In this document: positions 13,401 to 24,370 of the stretch, piece by piece | Layout: each line of letters starts with the position of its first letter | Position numbering within the stretch: the stretch's first letter is position 1 | The notes under the pieces: model-generated | Database searches by the model: none | Told to the model about the DNA's origin: nothing | The model's input: the letters and a program-made list of their open reading frames with translations, nothing else | NCBI GenBank assembly: GCA_022577435.1 | Contig: JAKOON010000006.1 | Span: 15,107,501 to 15,171,500 of the forward strand | Direction of reading: 5' to 3' | Length of the DNA stretch: 64,000 bases | Source: Embiotoca jacksoni | Lineage: Eukaryota > Chordata > Actinopteri > Embiotocidae | Position numbers and translations under genes: made by a program

Positions 13401-16400
13401 AATTGTACAGCACAGATTAATGCTCTCTCGTGTTACCTGCTCTGTTGAGGTCTATGAGTGTCTGGCTGTGGACGTCATCGTGGAGACTCTTGCCACTGTC
13501 CTGCTCCAGCTGAATCTGCTTGATGTGCACATTTTTCCTGATCACCTGGCTCCTCTTTTTACCTCCGAGGAGGCTGTAAGTCAGCATGCCGTCTACTGCG
13601 ATGGGTCGACGCTGCTGAGTTATCTGGTATCCAGCCTGAATGGAGGAGAGAATTAAAAACTCAGGGAGGAAATGATGTAAAAGAACATCTTTGTTGCTCC
13701 TCTAAACTGCCCCTTAGCATCAACCTGAACCTTCTATCAGCTCACTGCAGTGCCAGCAAACCTCCTTAGTGTCTGGTTAAAATACAGAGAGACCTTTTAC
13801 CTGTAGTGCATATGGATCCATTCTAATGGTGGCTTCAATTAAATACATTCACGTTAACTGTTAATGTTACTTACAGTGTGATGAGAACACATGTCTGTTG
13901 GCTGACTGGTTGGTAAAAGTTGTTAGATGTCAGCTCTTTTTGTCATTGTTTTATCTATGGACATGTGGCAAAAATTGCCATATCAGTAAATGTTCATAAT
14001 ATTACTGATTCAGTAAATTTAGTTTAATGCCCATCTATAATTGAAAAATTAGAAGAAGTGATCCTTCAATTTGTGCATCCAAAATATACTTTTTCAAGTT
14101 GAAATACATCAAATTATGGAACCAGATACTATTTCCTGTTAAATCCCTGTATTGCAGTAGTGAGCGTGTTGTTGTCATTGTCAAGAAAGCTTTATAAAGG
14201 TGAGGCAGCCAGCAGCAATTAAGCGCAGCACTGGCTGATTGGCTGTGCTTTCGTTATAATGCAGAAGGAGCGCTGCCATCTCATTCAAGGTTTCCACTTA
14301 CAAAAGCACAAGAATAAATATTTCATGTGCTCCTCTATGCCTAAGAGGACCTGCCGCCCCAAGAATTAATTTCCCCGCGTTACTATGGCAACCACATTAG
14401 AAGAACTAAACATTAATCATACTTATGCTAAAGAAAGTGAGGATGTGGGAGAAGAGATGTGCGGGGAGATGGAGGCTGTTACTTGCATGCTTTCTGTACA
14501 ATGTGCCTGATCAATCACCTCCTCACATCCTCCTTTTGAAACACATAGGAAGAAAAAAAAACAACACACACACACACTGCTAGGGATTTTCATTTTCAAT
14601 TTCTGCTCCTCTTGGTGGATTGGATCTTTAAATCAGCTGGATTTTGGGAATGCTGTTGCAGCTCATCAGAAATCCCCTTGCTTCTTACTTCATCTTTTCA
14701 TGAGTTTTGTGTCTGCCGTTGAAAATGTTGTCTCCTCTGGCTGAAGCCCGAGCACGGAAAACTGTACTGTACATTAGGGAGCATCTGTATAAGTCGAGGC
14801 TATTTGCATTTGCTGCATAATAAATCAACTACCTCTGGAAGAGGCGAGTTTGCTGTCAATAAGATCCTGGTAGCCACATTAAGCTTTCCCAGTTACTCTC
14901 AGACAGCAAACTGAGACTTAACGAGCACTTTCTGTGACTCTTTGGGTTCCATCTTACATCCAGTGCAAAACAGGGCCAAGCAGGACACAATATTGTCTTC
15001 CCTAGTTTCAGACGGATTCCGTTGTCATTTTGCCATCTAGCACCCACATAGTTTAATTAGAAATTGTGCTTGAAATTGCGCACCCATGTGTGTTGGTTTT
15101 AAATCGAGGTGTGGTACATTATTGGTCCATTGCTGTCTAGAGGCAGCAGAATGTGATTGACCAAAAACAAAATCTGGTCTTAAGTCAGTGGCGCAGTATT
15201 TTACTGTTATCTGCTGGACACATTATTAAGAATAGTAATATGCAGCTACAAAGGCGGTGCTCGATACGAGTACGCTGTTTGTTACACACACACACAAGGA
15301 TGTGCAGCAGTCCATAAATGTGCGAAGTTGAAAATAAAGAATACAATAAGGAAGATAAGTGCAGATCTGTTTCGTCTGCAGAGAAGTGCTTTTTCCTTTC
15401 TGCTCAGCAATGCCGCTGTTGTATTAGCAATTCACCAAGGTGCAAGCACACTTGACTCTTGAAGGGAAAAGGAGACTCTGATGGGTTTATTTCATGTTAC
15501 ACCCAAAACACACATATGATTAATTAGGGCACACGGTATCATCCCTTTGAACCATGTGCCTTACTTTGCACTCCAAATTATCCACCGTTAAACTAGAAAA
15601 GTGGATTTTGACAAGACATTCTGAATGCACTTGGGCCATGAACTTTAGACTTTATGTTTAGATCATTAAAACAGAACCTTTTTATGTCCGAAGTTGCAGC
15701 TGCAAACCTGCTTACATATTTTATACAGGATCGGACACACACTCCAGACTCATTTCCATGTTGAGAGCCACCGAGTCATTTTCTGACTCATTCCAAAGTC
15801 ACGAAACAAACAAGACTCAGTCAGTCGTCTCGTTGCTCGTGGCGCCGGCACACTGATGTTCCTCTCAGCTTCCCCGCCGAGGTCACAAAGACATTTTATT
15901 TCTCTCATTAAACACATGTCAAAGCTTCCATAGCCGGGCCATGTCTGTTTATTTGGAAACTTAATATCTCAAGGAAATTGTAATTATTTAGATTAGTGTG
16001 GAGCTGCTGAGGCATGTTATTAAAGGGCTGTTAAAAACTTTATATATGTGCCTTGCCTGCCATTTCAATTCAAAGAAGGGATGCTGGTTGGACAGTGGCA
16101 TTAATCATTTAATGAGCAACTGCGGTGTTTTACAAAAAGCAATCAGGGATTCCTTGTGGAACATATCAATAATGTACAACGGAATTTACAAAAGTATTTT
16201 TCAAGTGTGGATAATTTCTCCCTCGGTCCTGCCACTGGTTGGGTTTTACGGGCTTTGAAAACTCCAGACTTGAGGTCGAACTTGAAGAATATCCCATCAT
16301 CTGCATAATTAAAACCACTCTGATTTGAGTTTATCAAGCTGTTTCACACAACACAGAGACAGAGCACTCCTCTTTGAACAGCTCATGAGACTAATGGAAA

Positions 16401-19400
16401 CTCAATAATCAAAAACCAGGCAACAGCAGGGATTGTGCACAGTGCACACACTGAATGTAAAAACCAAATAACGGTTCAGGCTCAACCTTCTGGCACGAGT
16501 TGTCTCGGAAATCTCATAGAAAAACAATAAATAACCATAATCAGGTATTATCGCCCCTGCTGTGTGTGTCAACTGCTGAGAATGAATCCAAAGGAAATGA
16601 TGCAAACTTCTATAAACATACAAGAAAGCAAGGACGCCTGCAGTAATCCCTACGCTTCTGGAGGGGATTTTGTTGGAATTTCAAGATTCATGGACTTTCT
16701 GGGGAGATAATGTATCATTTGCCATGGTAATTGAAAATATGCACTGCTGCCACTTTGTGATAATCCTCTGAAAATTAAACAGGAAAAGCTCTCTTATTGC
16801 GATCTGCAGATAATGGTTATGCACCATTACTCGTTAACCAGTCACATGTTAACCGTAGAGTCAAGTTATCTCTCAGAATAGAGAAGAAACTAATCGGAAA
16901 GGCCACGAGGAGCTCGGGGCAATGCAGTAATAACAACGTAGCAGTAAAAATACCAGCTACTTCATGAGTACTCTCTTTTGAAGCCACATCTTTGGGCAGT
17001 TTCATTGAAATACTACCAAAGAAAAAGAAAATATGTCTCCTGTGTTCTTTGGTCCATAATTACCCTCCTCATTACCTTGCCCAAAGCTGTGTTAGCATTA
17101 TATCTTGCAAGACAGATTTCAAAATGCTAAACTCTCCAACACCTTTCTTCTGAGAATTTGGAAAACTTATTAGGAGAGGTCTCTGGAGGGCACGTAACTG
17201 TAGGGCTCCCATGACATTTTGTCCTTTCCATCTAAGCCTCCAAATGTCACTCAAAGGCAGTAAAATTACCCCCGGGGCTCTGAAGGGTTGTGAGACCTTG
17301 CCACGCAAGCACTCCATTACAGAGAGCAAAGTGAACATCACTGTTTAATGGCAATATCGGTGTTAAAGTGGGCGTTTTTGGGAGCGTCTCTTATCATTAC
17401 AATTCAGCTCACGTAGTATGTTGTTACATATTTAAATAATAACTACATTCCCTTTCAAGACCACAGGACTAATGTACTATTTATTTAGTACCCCTTAAGC
17501 AAACGTGTCTGTTCCACTTTGAGGTTTTTTGACAGCAGCAAATAAAGAAACAACAACCAAAGAGCAAAATATAATGCCGCTATAAATAATTTTCTTGGCA
17601 CATAATTACTTTTTCAGTTGGTGAATTTGCTTGTAAAGAGTTGAGTATTTAAACATCCAGCAGTTATGAAGCACCATCATCATTCATTTGGAGCTGTGTT
17701 TCTGTCCACCTGATGAATTAAAGTTCTCTAGCAACTCCTGATAGAAATATCTGGCTCTTTAGCTGCTAAATGCTACTGTTTGGTGCTGAACAGGGAGTTC
17801 AGTTTTTTTATTTATTTATTTTTTTGAATTTTTTGCTGAGAACAGCTGCCCGCTGTGTCTGAAAACAAATCTGTGAAAGCAGTGAAAGTCAACCAGAACA
17901 CAGTTGGAGAACCTCACTCAGAAGTTCTATAAAGTCAAGGAGACCTGCGGATTCAGGTGATGATTATCTGCAGGTTCATCACATACTGTTTTCACACAAT
18001 CCTTTGATACAGTGTTGCAATTATAGCCACTTCAAAGCTGCACTAATTCATATTACATTTGATCAGTGGTTCAAACCCCCATGGGCCTGATTTGCTAAAT
18101 GTTTGCGTGTGTAAAATCACGTGCTAACTCCACACCACCCGCAAAAAAAAATTCCAAGCAGATCTACTGACGACGTGCAGTGAGGATTGAGTCTTTCAAA
18201 TATGCAATTTAACACACGTTGTCCATTTTGCGTGTTTGCCTGCATGCACATGTAATATTGGGCGTTTCTACTTAAACGTGCAAAATACTGGGAGGGGAAA
18301 TTGAAATACATGAATTTAGCATCTGCAATAATATTTACTAAACCTGAAAGTAGAAACAGGAGAAGTGATTGCGTGTTTATTTTAGTACGACTGAAAGGAA
18401 CGTATTAATCAGATGCACAAATCTGGAGAGACGACTGCTCTCATTGTGGTGAGAAGGAGATGCAGAGAAACTAAAGAATACGTAGAGAATGTGGTTTTAC
18501 ACCTGTGGAAACATTTCTGAGATGACAGAGGATACAAATATTCAGACACTTGGTCTTTCCAGCGATGACATTTCTGAGTTATTGAATGAACTGAATGATG
18601 ATTGACAGCCAATAACAAGGAGGAGAATACCAACAATGTCAAAACTATTTACGAGTCAGCATTTTCCTGCCTGTGAGTCATGTCAGCATATCACTGCTTA
18701 GATGTCCCACCAGTCCCGTTATTCAGGTGTGCTGTCACAGGTCCTAAATGTGTCCCGCAGAATTCACAGGGAGCTTCGTGAGGTTCACGAGCACTCGAGA
18801 GGCACTGAATGAAACTAATTCACCTGCTCATCACAGAAAGATCTGGACCTGCTGATCAGTTTGTTAGAGGATCTCATCCACCGTCCCTCCTCTTGTATTT
18901 GCTGACGTTCTATTATATCCCGTTTTTTGTATTATGATATCTTGCCATCTTATAATTTCATCTGTTGATCTTTTTGTTATTCCCACGGCATTGACTTTCT
19001 CGCTGATAATCTCCCACATAGCGTTTTGTTCTTGTTATATATAAAAGCTATTTATTCATTTCAGTGGGATCAGATTTCCTTTTGCGGTTCTTTCCGGTAG
19101 CTGGAATCACTTTAACACACGCAAATACTTCATTTTAATAGAGCGATTTGCACCTGATATCAAAAACGCAATTACTCTTAGTAAATCACCGGCAAAGCGG
19201 GTACAAAATAAATGTGCACAATTTTTGAATAAACACGCAATTTAGTATCCATTATTTGATACCTTAGTAAATCAGGCCCTATGTGTAATGGGAAAGGTGT
19301 AATGAACACGCAGAGAATTATTCCCAGACTCTGCAGATCACATCACTGTATGGAGCATTTTAGCATTTTTAAGCTCACTCTTTTGGTTTTATGCTCTACA

Positions 19401-22400
19401 AGTCTTCTGTTATGCGTCACTCTCACTGCTCTCATCACCATCAATCCAGCCTCAGCAGCAGGTCACAGTGAAAATGCTTTAAAAACTCCAACGAACACCA
19501 AACATCAGACAAAGCAGGACATGTAAACATAGCGGAGCTGTGGGTCTGTCATTAGCTGAGATGAAATATAAAGTTTAGCACAGTTGTCCGTGTTATCTGG
19601 GTCAAAGTAACTTGAACCCCATTATGATGTCCTCAGAAGCTGCATAAGTACAGCATAAGTCACAGAAACTGCAGTTTGGCTTTTTCCATGAATGAATCTT
19701 TGCATAATTTAACGTTTGATGTAATCAAGTCTAGTTTAGAGCACAGCTAAGTTTTACACTCCTGCAAGTTCCCGTTTAGCTAGAACTGTTCTAAAACACA
19801 GCTAAGCTAGAACCTACATAGATAGCATTAGAGGCAGTTATCTTTATTACTAAAATGGGTGTAGACAAAAACAGAGAAAAAAGAAGAGTGAATATTAGAC
19901 TTTCACTCACTAGTTGAACACAACTAAAAATGAATGTTAATGTTGATCTGTGTCTGCTGGATGGGTAAAGAGGCAACTCTTTGCTCAATGCTGACATGTT
20001 AACAGTAAATAGATAATACCACTAATCAGTGTTGTGTTTACAGTTTGTTCTTCATCCTTTGAGTGGCCAAAATAAGTTCATTAATGCTACTTTAAAAGCG
20101 TGTAATCAACGGTAACTGTACAAGGAGTTTCAGATAAGAATGAGATGGACACCATTTGAAAACACTGGGACCTACTTTCACGAAAATAGCTGCTATCTAA
20201 GTGACTACCGGAGATCAGACTTATTTGAAGAACCCTGTTTACAAAACTGTTAATTTACGATTTAATTTTCATGCATTATTAACTCAGGGAGCTCATAATC
20301 AAAATAACAGTCACACAAAGTTAAAAGCATACACATGCTTCGTATTGTTCAGTTAAACAATACTATCTAGGATTTTTATGACGACAATAATGATTCAAAT
20401 AATGTGAATAGGAAAAAAAAAAAAAAAAAGGATTGAAAAGGAAATGACCTGTGAATAATATAAAGTAGGAAGTGCACTGAGGGAAATGAGCCAAAGTAAA
20501 AGCACTGGTCATTTTCGGTGGTTTTTGTCTGTGCATGTGGCAAATGGCATTTTTGCTGCTTCAGCAAAAATTGCTCACTGCTTAAATTAGAGCTCAAGGC
20601 TGGGAAGGTTCACAGGGAGTGTGGCGATGGAGGAGCTGGAGGCACATTAGGACAGCTCACATAAAAGTAAAAGCAGGGATGCAGCATTCAAGCGAAGGAA
20701 GATAGTGACCATATACGAGGTAACCTGTGAATCAGGTGCTGTCACTCTCCCACCTACTAAACTCCACATGAAGCACAGACAGTGATAACTGAGGACAGGC
20801 AGAGGGAAACTTACAGGGAGGTCAGCGTAAAAGTAGTGTTTCCTGTCAAAAAGCGACTTCTTGTTTATGGTACAGTTGAAAGCCAGTCCTGTCATCACTG
20901 CTGCTTCGACACACCGCTTGTTCAGGACCTGGTGACACACGGGGACATGACCTGAGGAACAGACTAGACGGAAACATCACATTTGGTTTCATAAAATTAA
21001 ACATTACTTACAGGTAGAGTGCCAGGTAAGGATGCATCAAAGAATGACACCAGGGAGTTTGGAGGAGCTGAGAAGCCAACTGAGGAGCCAGAGAACAGCT
21101 TGGTGTTGGAGTTGATCTGGGCATGGATTTCCAAGCCCACCACTCCAACCAGCTGCTGGGGAGCACTGAGGCACATGGTAGAGAGACAAAATAATACAAA
21201 TTAAATCAACTGGAAAATGGCGGTAGGACAATAGCAAAAATATTCTAACTGAAAACAGTATAATGTCTTCTGTGGAGATGTCTAACATTTAAGACAATAA
21301 CCCCAGCAATGTCATTTTGAGCGTGGTCGGATTAACCTTCTCTGGGGACCTGGTTCAAAGTAGCTGTTCCTCCCTGTCAGTACATGTGTACACAGAATTC
21401 CTGTGCTTGAATAACACAGTTTATTTTCTTGTGTAATATTGTCATGAAGCACTAGAATGCACAGTATTAAATTGAACTTTTGGAGGCAGCATCCATGATG
21501 TATATTCTCTTGAAACAAACCTCATGCTGAGACCTGGGATTCTGGGGATCATAGCAGCCTGTTGGCATTCACACGCAGAAACTGGGCTTAGAGACTCAAA
21601 ATCTATAAAATGAAGTTTTAGAAAACTGGAGACATAGATATATCACATATATAACAAATTATGCCGACCTGTATTATAGGAAGTGTGGGTCCAGTTTTTT
21701 CTAAACTCAATACATATTAGTGACTAAAATTTACTAATTTGTGGCTTCTGCTGCAACAATTTCATTTTTGGTCTTTTTTTTTTTTAATAATTTTTTTGTA
21801 AGTAAATCAGTTGCAAACGCCCCAACGTTTATAAAAGTACACTTGCTCAATGAATTGAGAAAAAAATGGCTACCAGACTCAAAGACAGCAATCACTCACT
21901 TGAATGTATATTGCTAGTCTGGTACATGAGCAAAAATCTTTTTTTGTTTTTACATTGAGTGGTCTACTGCACACATGCATTAGTGTTTCCCCCGCTGGCC
22001 CCTCCAACAGGTTCCCACTTGGTCTGTGCATTGTATTCACAAAAGTGAGAGGAAAGGTATACAAATATGAAACCTCCCTGGATTAAAAATTAATTGTAGA
22101 AAGAGTAAAAAACAACTTTGTTTACAGTCGAAGTGTGGGAGAAAAGCCTTGTTGCGCCTCTGATTTTTTTGTTGGTTGCAATACCACGAGTGACCACCAG
22201 ACAAAATGAACAGCGAAACTACATGGCTGTGATGCAACAGACAGCCAATTCAAATGAGCATACAGCATACAGTTTGTTTGGGAACAGGACACAATAACAG
22301 TAAAATGAATCTAACATAGCATCAACATTGATATATATTGATAATGTACAAGTAGTCTATCCTACGCATGTATCTGTGTTTTTGTGTGTGCATGTGCTTG

Positions 22401-24101
22401 ACCTTTGTAAAGTAAATGTTCCTAAATTCACTGAATGTTTTACCTTGTACAGAGGAAAGTGCACCTGTCTCAGTGACCACATATTCTGTTTTCTTTTTGA
22501 ATGAATGAGTTATTTGATTTTTGCATTTCCCTTTTTTGATTTCTTATTTGTAGTCACTGAGCCTGTTCTTGATATGGATCTGTCTCTGCTCTCTATATCT
22601 GACAGGAGAGAGATAATCAGCCAATGTATAATCTCTTTTCAGGGATAAATATCAGTCTGATCTACTTTGGCTTTTTAGATTCTTCCTTCCAGTGCTTTTC
22701 AAGTAGGTTTCTCTTAAATTGGACTATAATTGGTCTTATCCTGTATGGTGTTTGGAAAGCAGTGTTGTTGTGAAAATGGTCAGAGTGTGCGTGAGAGGGA
22801 GGACTTAGTCTAAGCACCAGCTGACATGAAGGACTGTTTTCTTGGCTCAGCTCTTGGGTTTGGATGGCTTTGGCATGTACATTTACATATACACCATATG
22901 GAGTTGTATTTAAAGTGGTTAAAATGGAAGTGCATTACAGTGCTCTACATTCATCTGTTGCCGTTTTTCCGTGTGAAATATTTCTGAAAAACTGTGTGTC
23001 CCAACAGGAAGCTATGATGACTGTGCAGACCTCAGAAGCCGATTACTTTGGAATGTAATGGTGAGACATTTTTACTGCAGTGTCGACAGAATGGGAGGAA
23101 TATCAAAACACCAGTAGAGTTGTCCAAACCTCGTAGTTAGCCTGGCCACAATTATTGTATAATCGCCTCATCACAACTATTTGAGCTCACTACCGTGCTT
23201 TTGCATAATCATTAGAATCGCTTACGTTCATCTTCATGAAACAGCTGGATGAGAGTAAAAGAAATGTCACATTTTCACGTCATTTCACACTGTTCAAACA
23301 TTTGACTGGCACTCTTTTTTTGTGATGAATTAGCACCAAACTAGGACATGATTTACTTTGATCATTGGTCCTTGTCTGTGTATATTACAGTGATATAGGC
23401 AAAGCCTAAAAGGCAAACAGAAATGTAATTTTATTTACATGTCACAACGTTCAAATGTCTCTTCTCTGTGTGCTGCATGTGTGATATTAAACTATGATTA
23501 GGCTTATGCTATAACAGTTTCATAAAATGAAGAGAAATGTCATGATCATGACATCCATACTTGTAGTCACACCGGATAAACAGCCAAAATTAGCTGTTTT
23601 TGTTGTGTTACAATTACAAACAAAGCGTATGGCTCCTATAAAATGAGCCGACTTGATCGCATTGCTGCTACATTGGATTTTGTTTTTGATGCAAGTGCCA
23701 GCAGTGCTGCATTTGCAGTCATTTGTTGACATGTCTGCAGTCCTCTTCTACAAAGCGGGAGACATTTTCCCCGTCAGATATTCCCGCATCTCCAACTCAT
23801 AATTAAAAGGTTGGCGGGAAACCGTTTCCCCACACAGCTGCTGTCAACGGTGTTTTACACGATAATATACGCGGCTTCAATACAGCCAACGTAAGCAGGT
23901 CGGGTCTATGGCACTAAACAAACACAAAATACTCCACTTCAGCAGCCTCTCTTACCTTTTTACTCCCAGCTGTGGTTGACCGTCGCATTGCGAGCTTGAT
24001 GTGCTTATTCGTCTAATTACACATAAAGTCTTTCGATATAATATTGACATTTGTTTTGTATTCTGGAGCAGCTCACTTGCTGCCACACGGGAGGCTGCCA
24101 T
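5094..24101 (-). CDS. gatb: Glutamyl-tRNA(Gln) amidotransferase subunit B, mitochondrial (13 exons, 548 aa)
   Basis: GatB of the mitochondrial GatCAB complex. With QRSL1 (GatA) and GATC it converts mischarged Glu-tRNA(Gln) to Gln-tRNA(Gln) for mitochondrial translation. Join (minus strand): 24101-23956, 21165-21012, 20928-20815, 13635-13437, 12749-12627, 12520-12407, 11397-11313, 10641-10597, 10148-9956, 9714-9581, 5619-5541, 5441-5307, 5219-5094. The lengths add to 1647 bases, that is 548 codons plus stop with every phase matching; human GATB is about 557 residues. Family motifs appear in order: VGLEIHAQ, FFDASLPGTLP, KKSLFDRKHYFYADLP, LEQDSGKSLH, LIDLNRAGVGLMELVMEPD, EGQLRVDANVSV, RTEVKNINSVRYL, QDYRFMPEPNLPPL. 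A C-terminal YqeY-like tRNA-binding domain spans about 390-548. Residues 1-48 are basic and serine-rich, as expected for a mitochondrial transit peptide. All introns are GT-AG, including one donor read as GTCAGT (exon 11). The model is assembled by eye. Confidence 0.95.
5307..5441 (-). CDS. gatb: gatb exon 12 (residues 463-507)
   Basis: 45 codons after CTCTTAG, reading VFQEMWRSSGKTALLIIQEQ and then DLGLVSDTEQMHSICQKVVD and SHPDE, ending GATGAG|GTTAGA. The pattern G-K-T-x4-I-x-E-x-x-L-x-L-V-x-D matches the tRNA-binding GatB/YqeY domain. Confidence 0.9.
5541..5619 (-). CDS. gatb: gatb exon 11 (residues 436-462)
   Basis: Begins after TGATTTCAG; the first base completes Ser436. It encodes PISPSALAELLELQETG, then HISSSVAKR. 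The human counterpart has SPVTPSALAELLDLL. The donor reads CGG|GTCAGT, less typical but still GT. This is the start of the YqeY-like C-terminal domain. Confidence 0.88.
5620..9580 (-). other. gatb intron 10
   Basis: 4-kb AT-rich intron. The part at about 5960-6420 is A-rich and repetitive in feel ('gttagctaaa', 'agttaaatg', 'gtaataaataatgaat' recur with changes) and is probably an old dispersed repeat. Open frames at 7092-7445, 7638-7889 and 8700-9032 lack coding bias or family resemblance. No exon is needed here because exons 10 and 11 join in phase. Confidence 0.55.
5960..6420. repeat. A-rich degenerate repeat in gatb intron 10
   Basis: Short words such as 'agttagctaaa', 'tagttaaatgact' and 'gtaataaataatgaatagttag' recur in imperfect form over about 450 bases. 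The preceding 'gtattgtacacttccaggggccacatgag' resembles the start of a dispersed teleost repeat. The family is not identified. Confidence 0.35.
9581..9714 (-). CDS. gatb: gatb exon 10 (residues 392-435 and part of 436)
   Basis: Encodes NEDGLVEYFEAVLRATKKEP, then RKVIGWLTNELLGHLKQQDM and SVSQ, ending CCAGAG|GTGAGA. Eleven bases upstream lies another donor-like site (GAGT|GTAAGC), but only the downstream one joins exon 11 in frame (S-PISPSALAEL). Confidence 0.88.
9956..10148 (-). CDS. gatb: gatb exon 9 (residues 327-391)
   Basis: Follows CTTTCTTCAG and encodes FMPEPNLPPLIVYENNASLP, later KEGLPELPSVKRDRLVQTYG and EHSFTLV, ending CTGGTG|GTGAGT. This is the end of the GatB cradle domain and the linker into the C-terminal helical domain. 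Confidence 0.94.
10155..10214 (+). repeat. Purine-rich, G-run tract in gatb intron 8
   Basis: The + strand carries repeated G runs (GGGG, GGGG, GGGG, GGG, GGGGG, GGGG) separated by short A/T spacers. In the gatb sense this is a long polypyrimidine tract just upstream of the exon 9 acceptor. On the transcribed template strand it could fold as a G-quadruplex; that is inference. Confidence 0.6.
10381..10436. repeat. (CA)28 microsatellite in gatb intron 8
   Basis: Uninterrupted CA dinucleotide repeat of 56 bases between exons 8 and 9 of gatb. It is likely polymorphic in length. Confidence 0.95.
10597..10641 (-). CDS. gatb: gatb exon 8 (micro-exon, residues 312-326 and part of 327)
   Basis: A 45-base exon between TCTTTCAG and GTGAGT that encodes GETIPMRDKEGLQDY. 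It is too short to stand out as an open frame, but the MRDKEGxQDYR block is conserved in GATB and is needed to bridge exons 7 and 9 in phase. Confidence 0.92.
11313..11397 (-). CDS. gatb: gatb exon 7 (residues 284-311 and part of 312)
   Basis: Starts after TATTCACCAG and encodes DYEIQRQIDVLQRGG, then TVQNETRAYDSKSG, ending CAGG|GTGAGA. 'NETR' matches the catalytic-loop block of GatB. The phase (two bases in, two bases over) fits the neighbouring exons. Confidence 0.9.
12076..12165 (-). mobile_element. Fragment of the same teleost dispersed repeat family, in gatb intron 6
   Basis: The phrase 'gttgccaggcaaccag' followed by 'ggtcccagccaagtagtctgg' matches, from memory, the inner part of the repeat whose 'tagcttagcttagc' arm is at 106-445, here in the opposite orientation. 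Only about 90 bases are recognisable. The call rests on memory of the family. Confidence 0.45.
12407..12520 (-). CDS. gatb: gatb exon 6 (residues 246-283 and part of 284)
   Basis: Encodes EGQLRVDANVSVHRPGEPLG followed by VRTEVKNINSVRYLGRAI, ending CTATAG|GTAAGC. EGQLRVDANVSV and TEVKNINS are conserved GatB blocks. The exon has 114 bases with one-base overhangs that fit both neighbours. Confidence 0.93.
12627..12749 (-). CDS. gatb: gatb exon 5 (residues 205-245 and part of 246)
   Basis: Follows TCTTCACAG and encodes GVGLMELVMEPDMSCGEE, then AAAAVRELQLILQALGTC. It completes the GatB signature with the preceding exon. Bacterial GatB has Pro in the 'GxPLIE' position; here it is GVGLME, like the mitochondrial proteins. 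Confidence 0.93.
13437..13635 (-). CDS. gatb: gatb exon 4 (residues 139-204 and part of 205)
   Basis: Starts after CTCCATTCAG with AGYQITQQRRPIAVDG and includes IKQIQLEQDSGKSLHDD and LIDLNRA, ending ..GCAG|GTAACA. It is 66 codons plus one base. LEQDSGKSLH and LIDLNR are signature blocks of GatB. Confidence 0.93.
13636..20814 (-). other. gatb intron 3, the largest intron, with a transposon
   Basis: 7.2-kb intron carrying the first PIF/Harbinger-like element (18083-19279). The rest is mostly unique-looking AT-rich DNA. The part between about 14200 and 17400 is only moderately AT-rich and has few simple repeats, so it could hold conserved regulatory DNA, but no motif proves this. Short poly(T)/poly(A) runs lie at 17812-17830 and 20415-20429. 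Confidence 0.55.
18083..19279 (+). mobile_element. PIF/Harbinger-like DNA transposon, copy 1, defective
   Basis: About 1.2 kb bounded by inverted ends GGGCCTGATTTGCTAA (left) and TTAGTAAATCAGGCCC (right). A second copy in the same orientation lies at 46693-47851. The middle encodes remnants such as RRRCRETKEYVENVVLHLWK and, after a frame break, GLSSDDISELLNEL, which resembles the N-terminal region of Harbinger transposases. Stops and frameshifts break it and no DDE domain is seen, so it cannot supply its own transposase. The flanks (CAT / TAT) do not give a clean TWA target duplication. It sits in gatb intron 3. The superfamily call is moderate; that it is a mobile element is well supported by the second copy and the inverted ends. 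Confidence 0.8.
20815..20928 (-). CDS. gatb: gatb exon 3 (residues 101-138)
   Basis: 38 codons beginning VLNKRCVEAAVMTGLAFNC and ending KKSLFDRKHYFYADLP, flanked by CACCAG and GTAAGT, phase 0 at both ends. FDRKHYFYADLP corresponds to the bacterial FDRKNYFYPDLP motif of the GatB active-site region. Confidence 0.92.
21012..21165 (-). CDS. gatb: gatb exon 2 (residues 49-100)
   Basis: Begins after GTGCCTCAG and encodes APQQLVGVVGLEIHAQINSN, then FSAPPNSLVSFFDASLPGTL. This is the conserved N-terminal start of the GatB kinase-like cradle. It ends CTACCT|GTAAGT in phase 0. Another AG ten bases downstream (CTCCCCAG|CAG) would also leave an open frame but does not fit the phase of exon 1. Confidence 0.9.
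21166..23955 (-). other. gatb intron 1
   Basis: 2.8-kb intron. Contents are AT-rich, with a poly(T)/poly(A) stretch near 21775-21800 and no recognisable exon. Short open frames on both strands (around 21879-22237 and 22864-23058) have no family resemblance that I can see. Confidence 0.6.
23956..24101 (-). CDS. gatb: gatb exon 1 (residues 1-48 and part of 49)
   Basis: Start ATG at 24101 (minus), reading MAASRVAASELLQNT and then a basic, serine-rich stretch (RKTLCVIRRISTSSS) typical of a mitochondrial targeting sequence. It ends at AAAAAG|GTAAGA with two bases of codon 49, which the first base of exon 2 completes to AGT (Ser). A second ATG inside the exon (23987 on the minus strand) is in another frame and does not join in phase. 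Confidence 0.85.
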
Positions 24102-24370
24102 GTTGTCCTTACAGCTCTAATGAACACGGGAGTTGTAGTCTTTTAGGCAGCCTTTAATATTCACGTCTATGAAGCTTGTTCGTTGTTTAAACTACAAATC
24201 CCAGTCTTGGCTGGATTCGAGCTTCCGATTTAAAAGTGCGTCATTTCCGTTTTAACAACTGGCGGGACTTCTTCACATGGTGGTAGCGCAGCAGGTAGTT
24301 ATTTTTTTTTTTTTTAACACTTTAATAGTTGTTTATACGCGGCGCCGTTTTTTGACAAAATCCGCTCAAC
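24102..24370. promoter_or_regulatory. Shared bidirectional promoter region of gatb and dctpp1
   Basis: Only 269 bases separate the two divergent start codons. The region holds ACTACAAATCCCAG at 24191-24204 on the + strand and ACTACAACTCCCG on the minus strand at 24127-24139. Both match the ACTACAnnTCCC core known for ZNF143/THAP11-bound promoters of housekeeping genes, and the two are in opposite orientation. Further along are TGCGTCAT (about 24237-24244, CRE/ATF-like) and GGCGGGA (about 24262-24268, E2F-like). No TATA box is evident at a convincing distance. The 5' UTRs of both genes must lie here. Factor assignments are by motif only. Confidence 0.75.

Noticed and set aside
13303..13656. 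117-codon + strand open frame
   Set aside because: Antisense to gatb exon 4.
23955..23989. ATG inside gatb exon 1 giving MRRSTTAGSKK
   Set aside because: Would need the alternative acceptor of exon 2 and gives a very short leader; the upstream ATG at 24101 gives a proper transit peptide and the phase fits the better acceptor.
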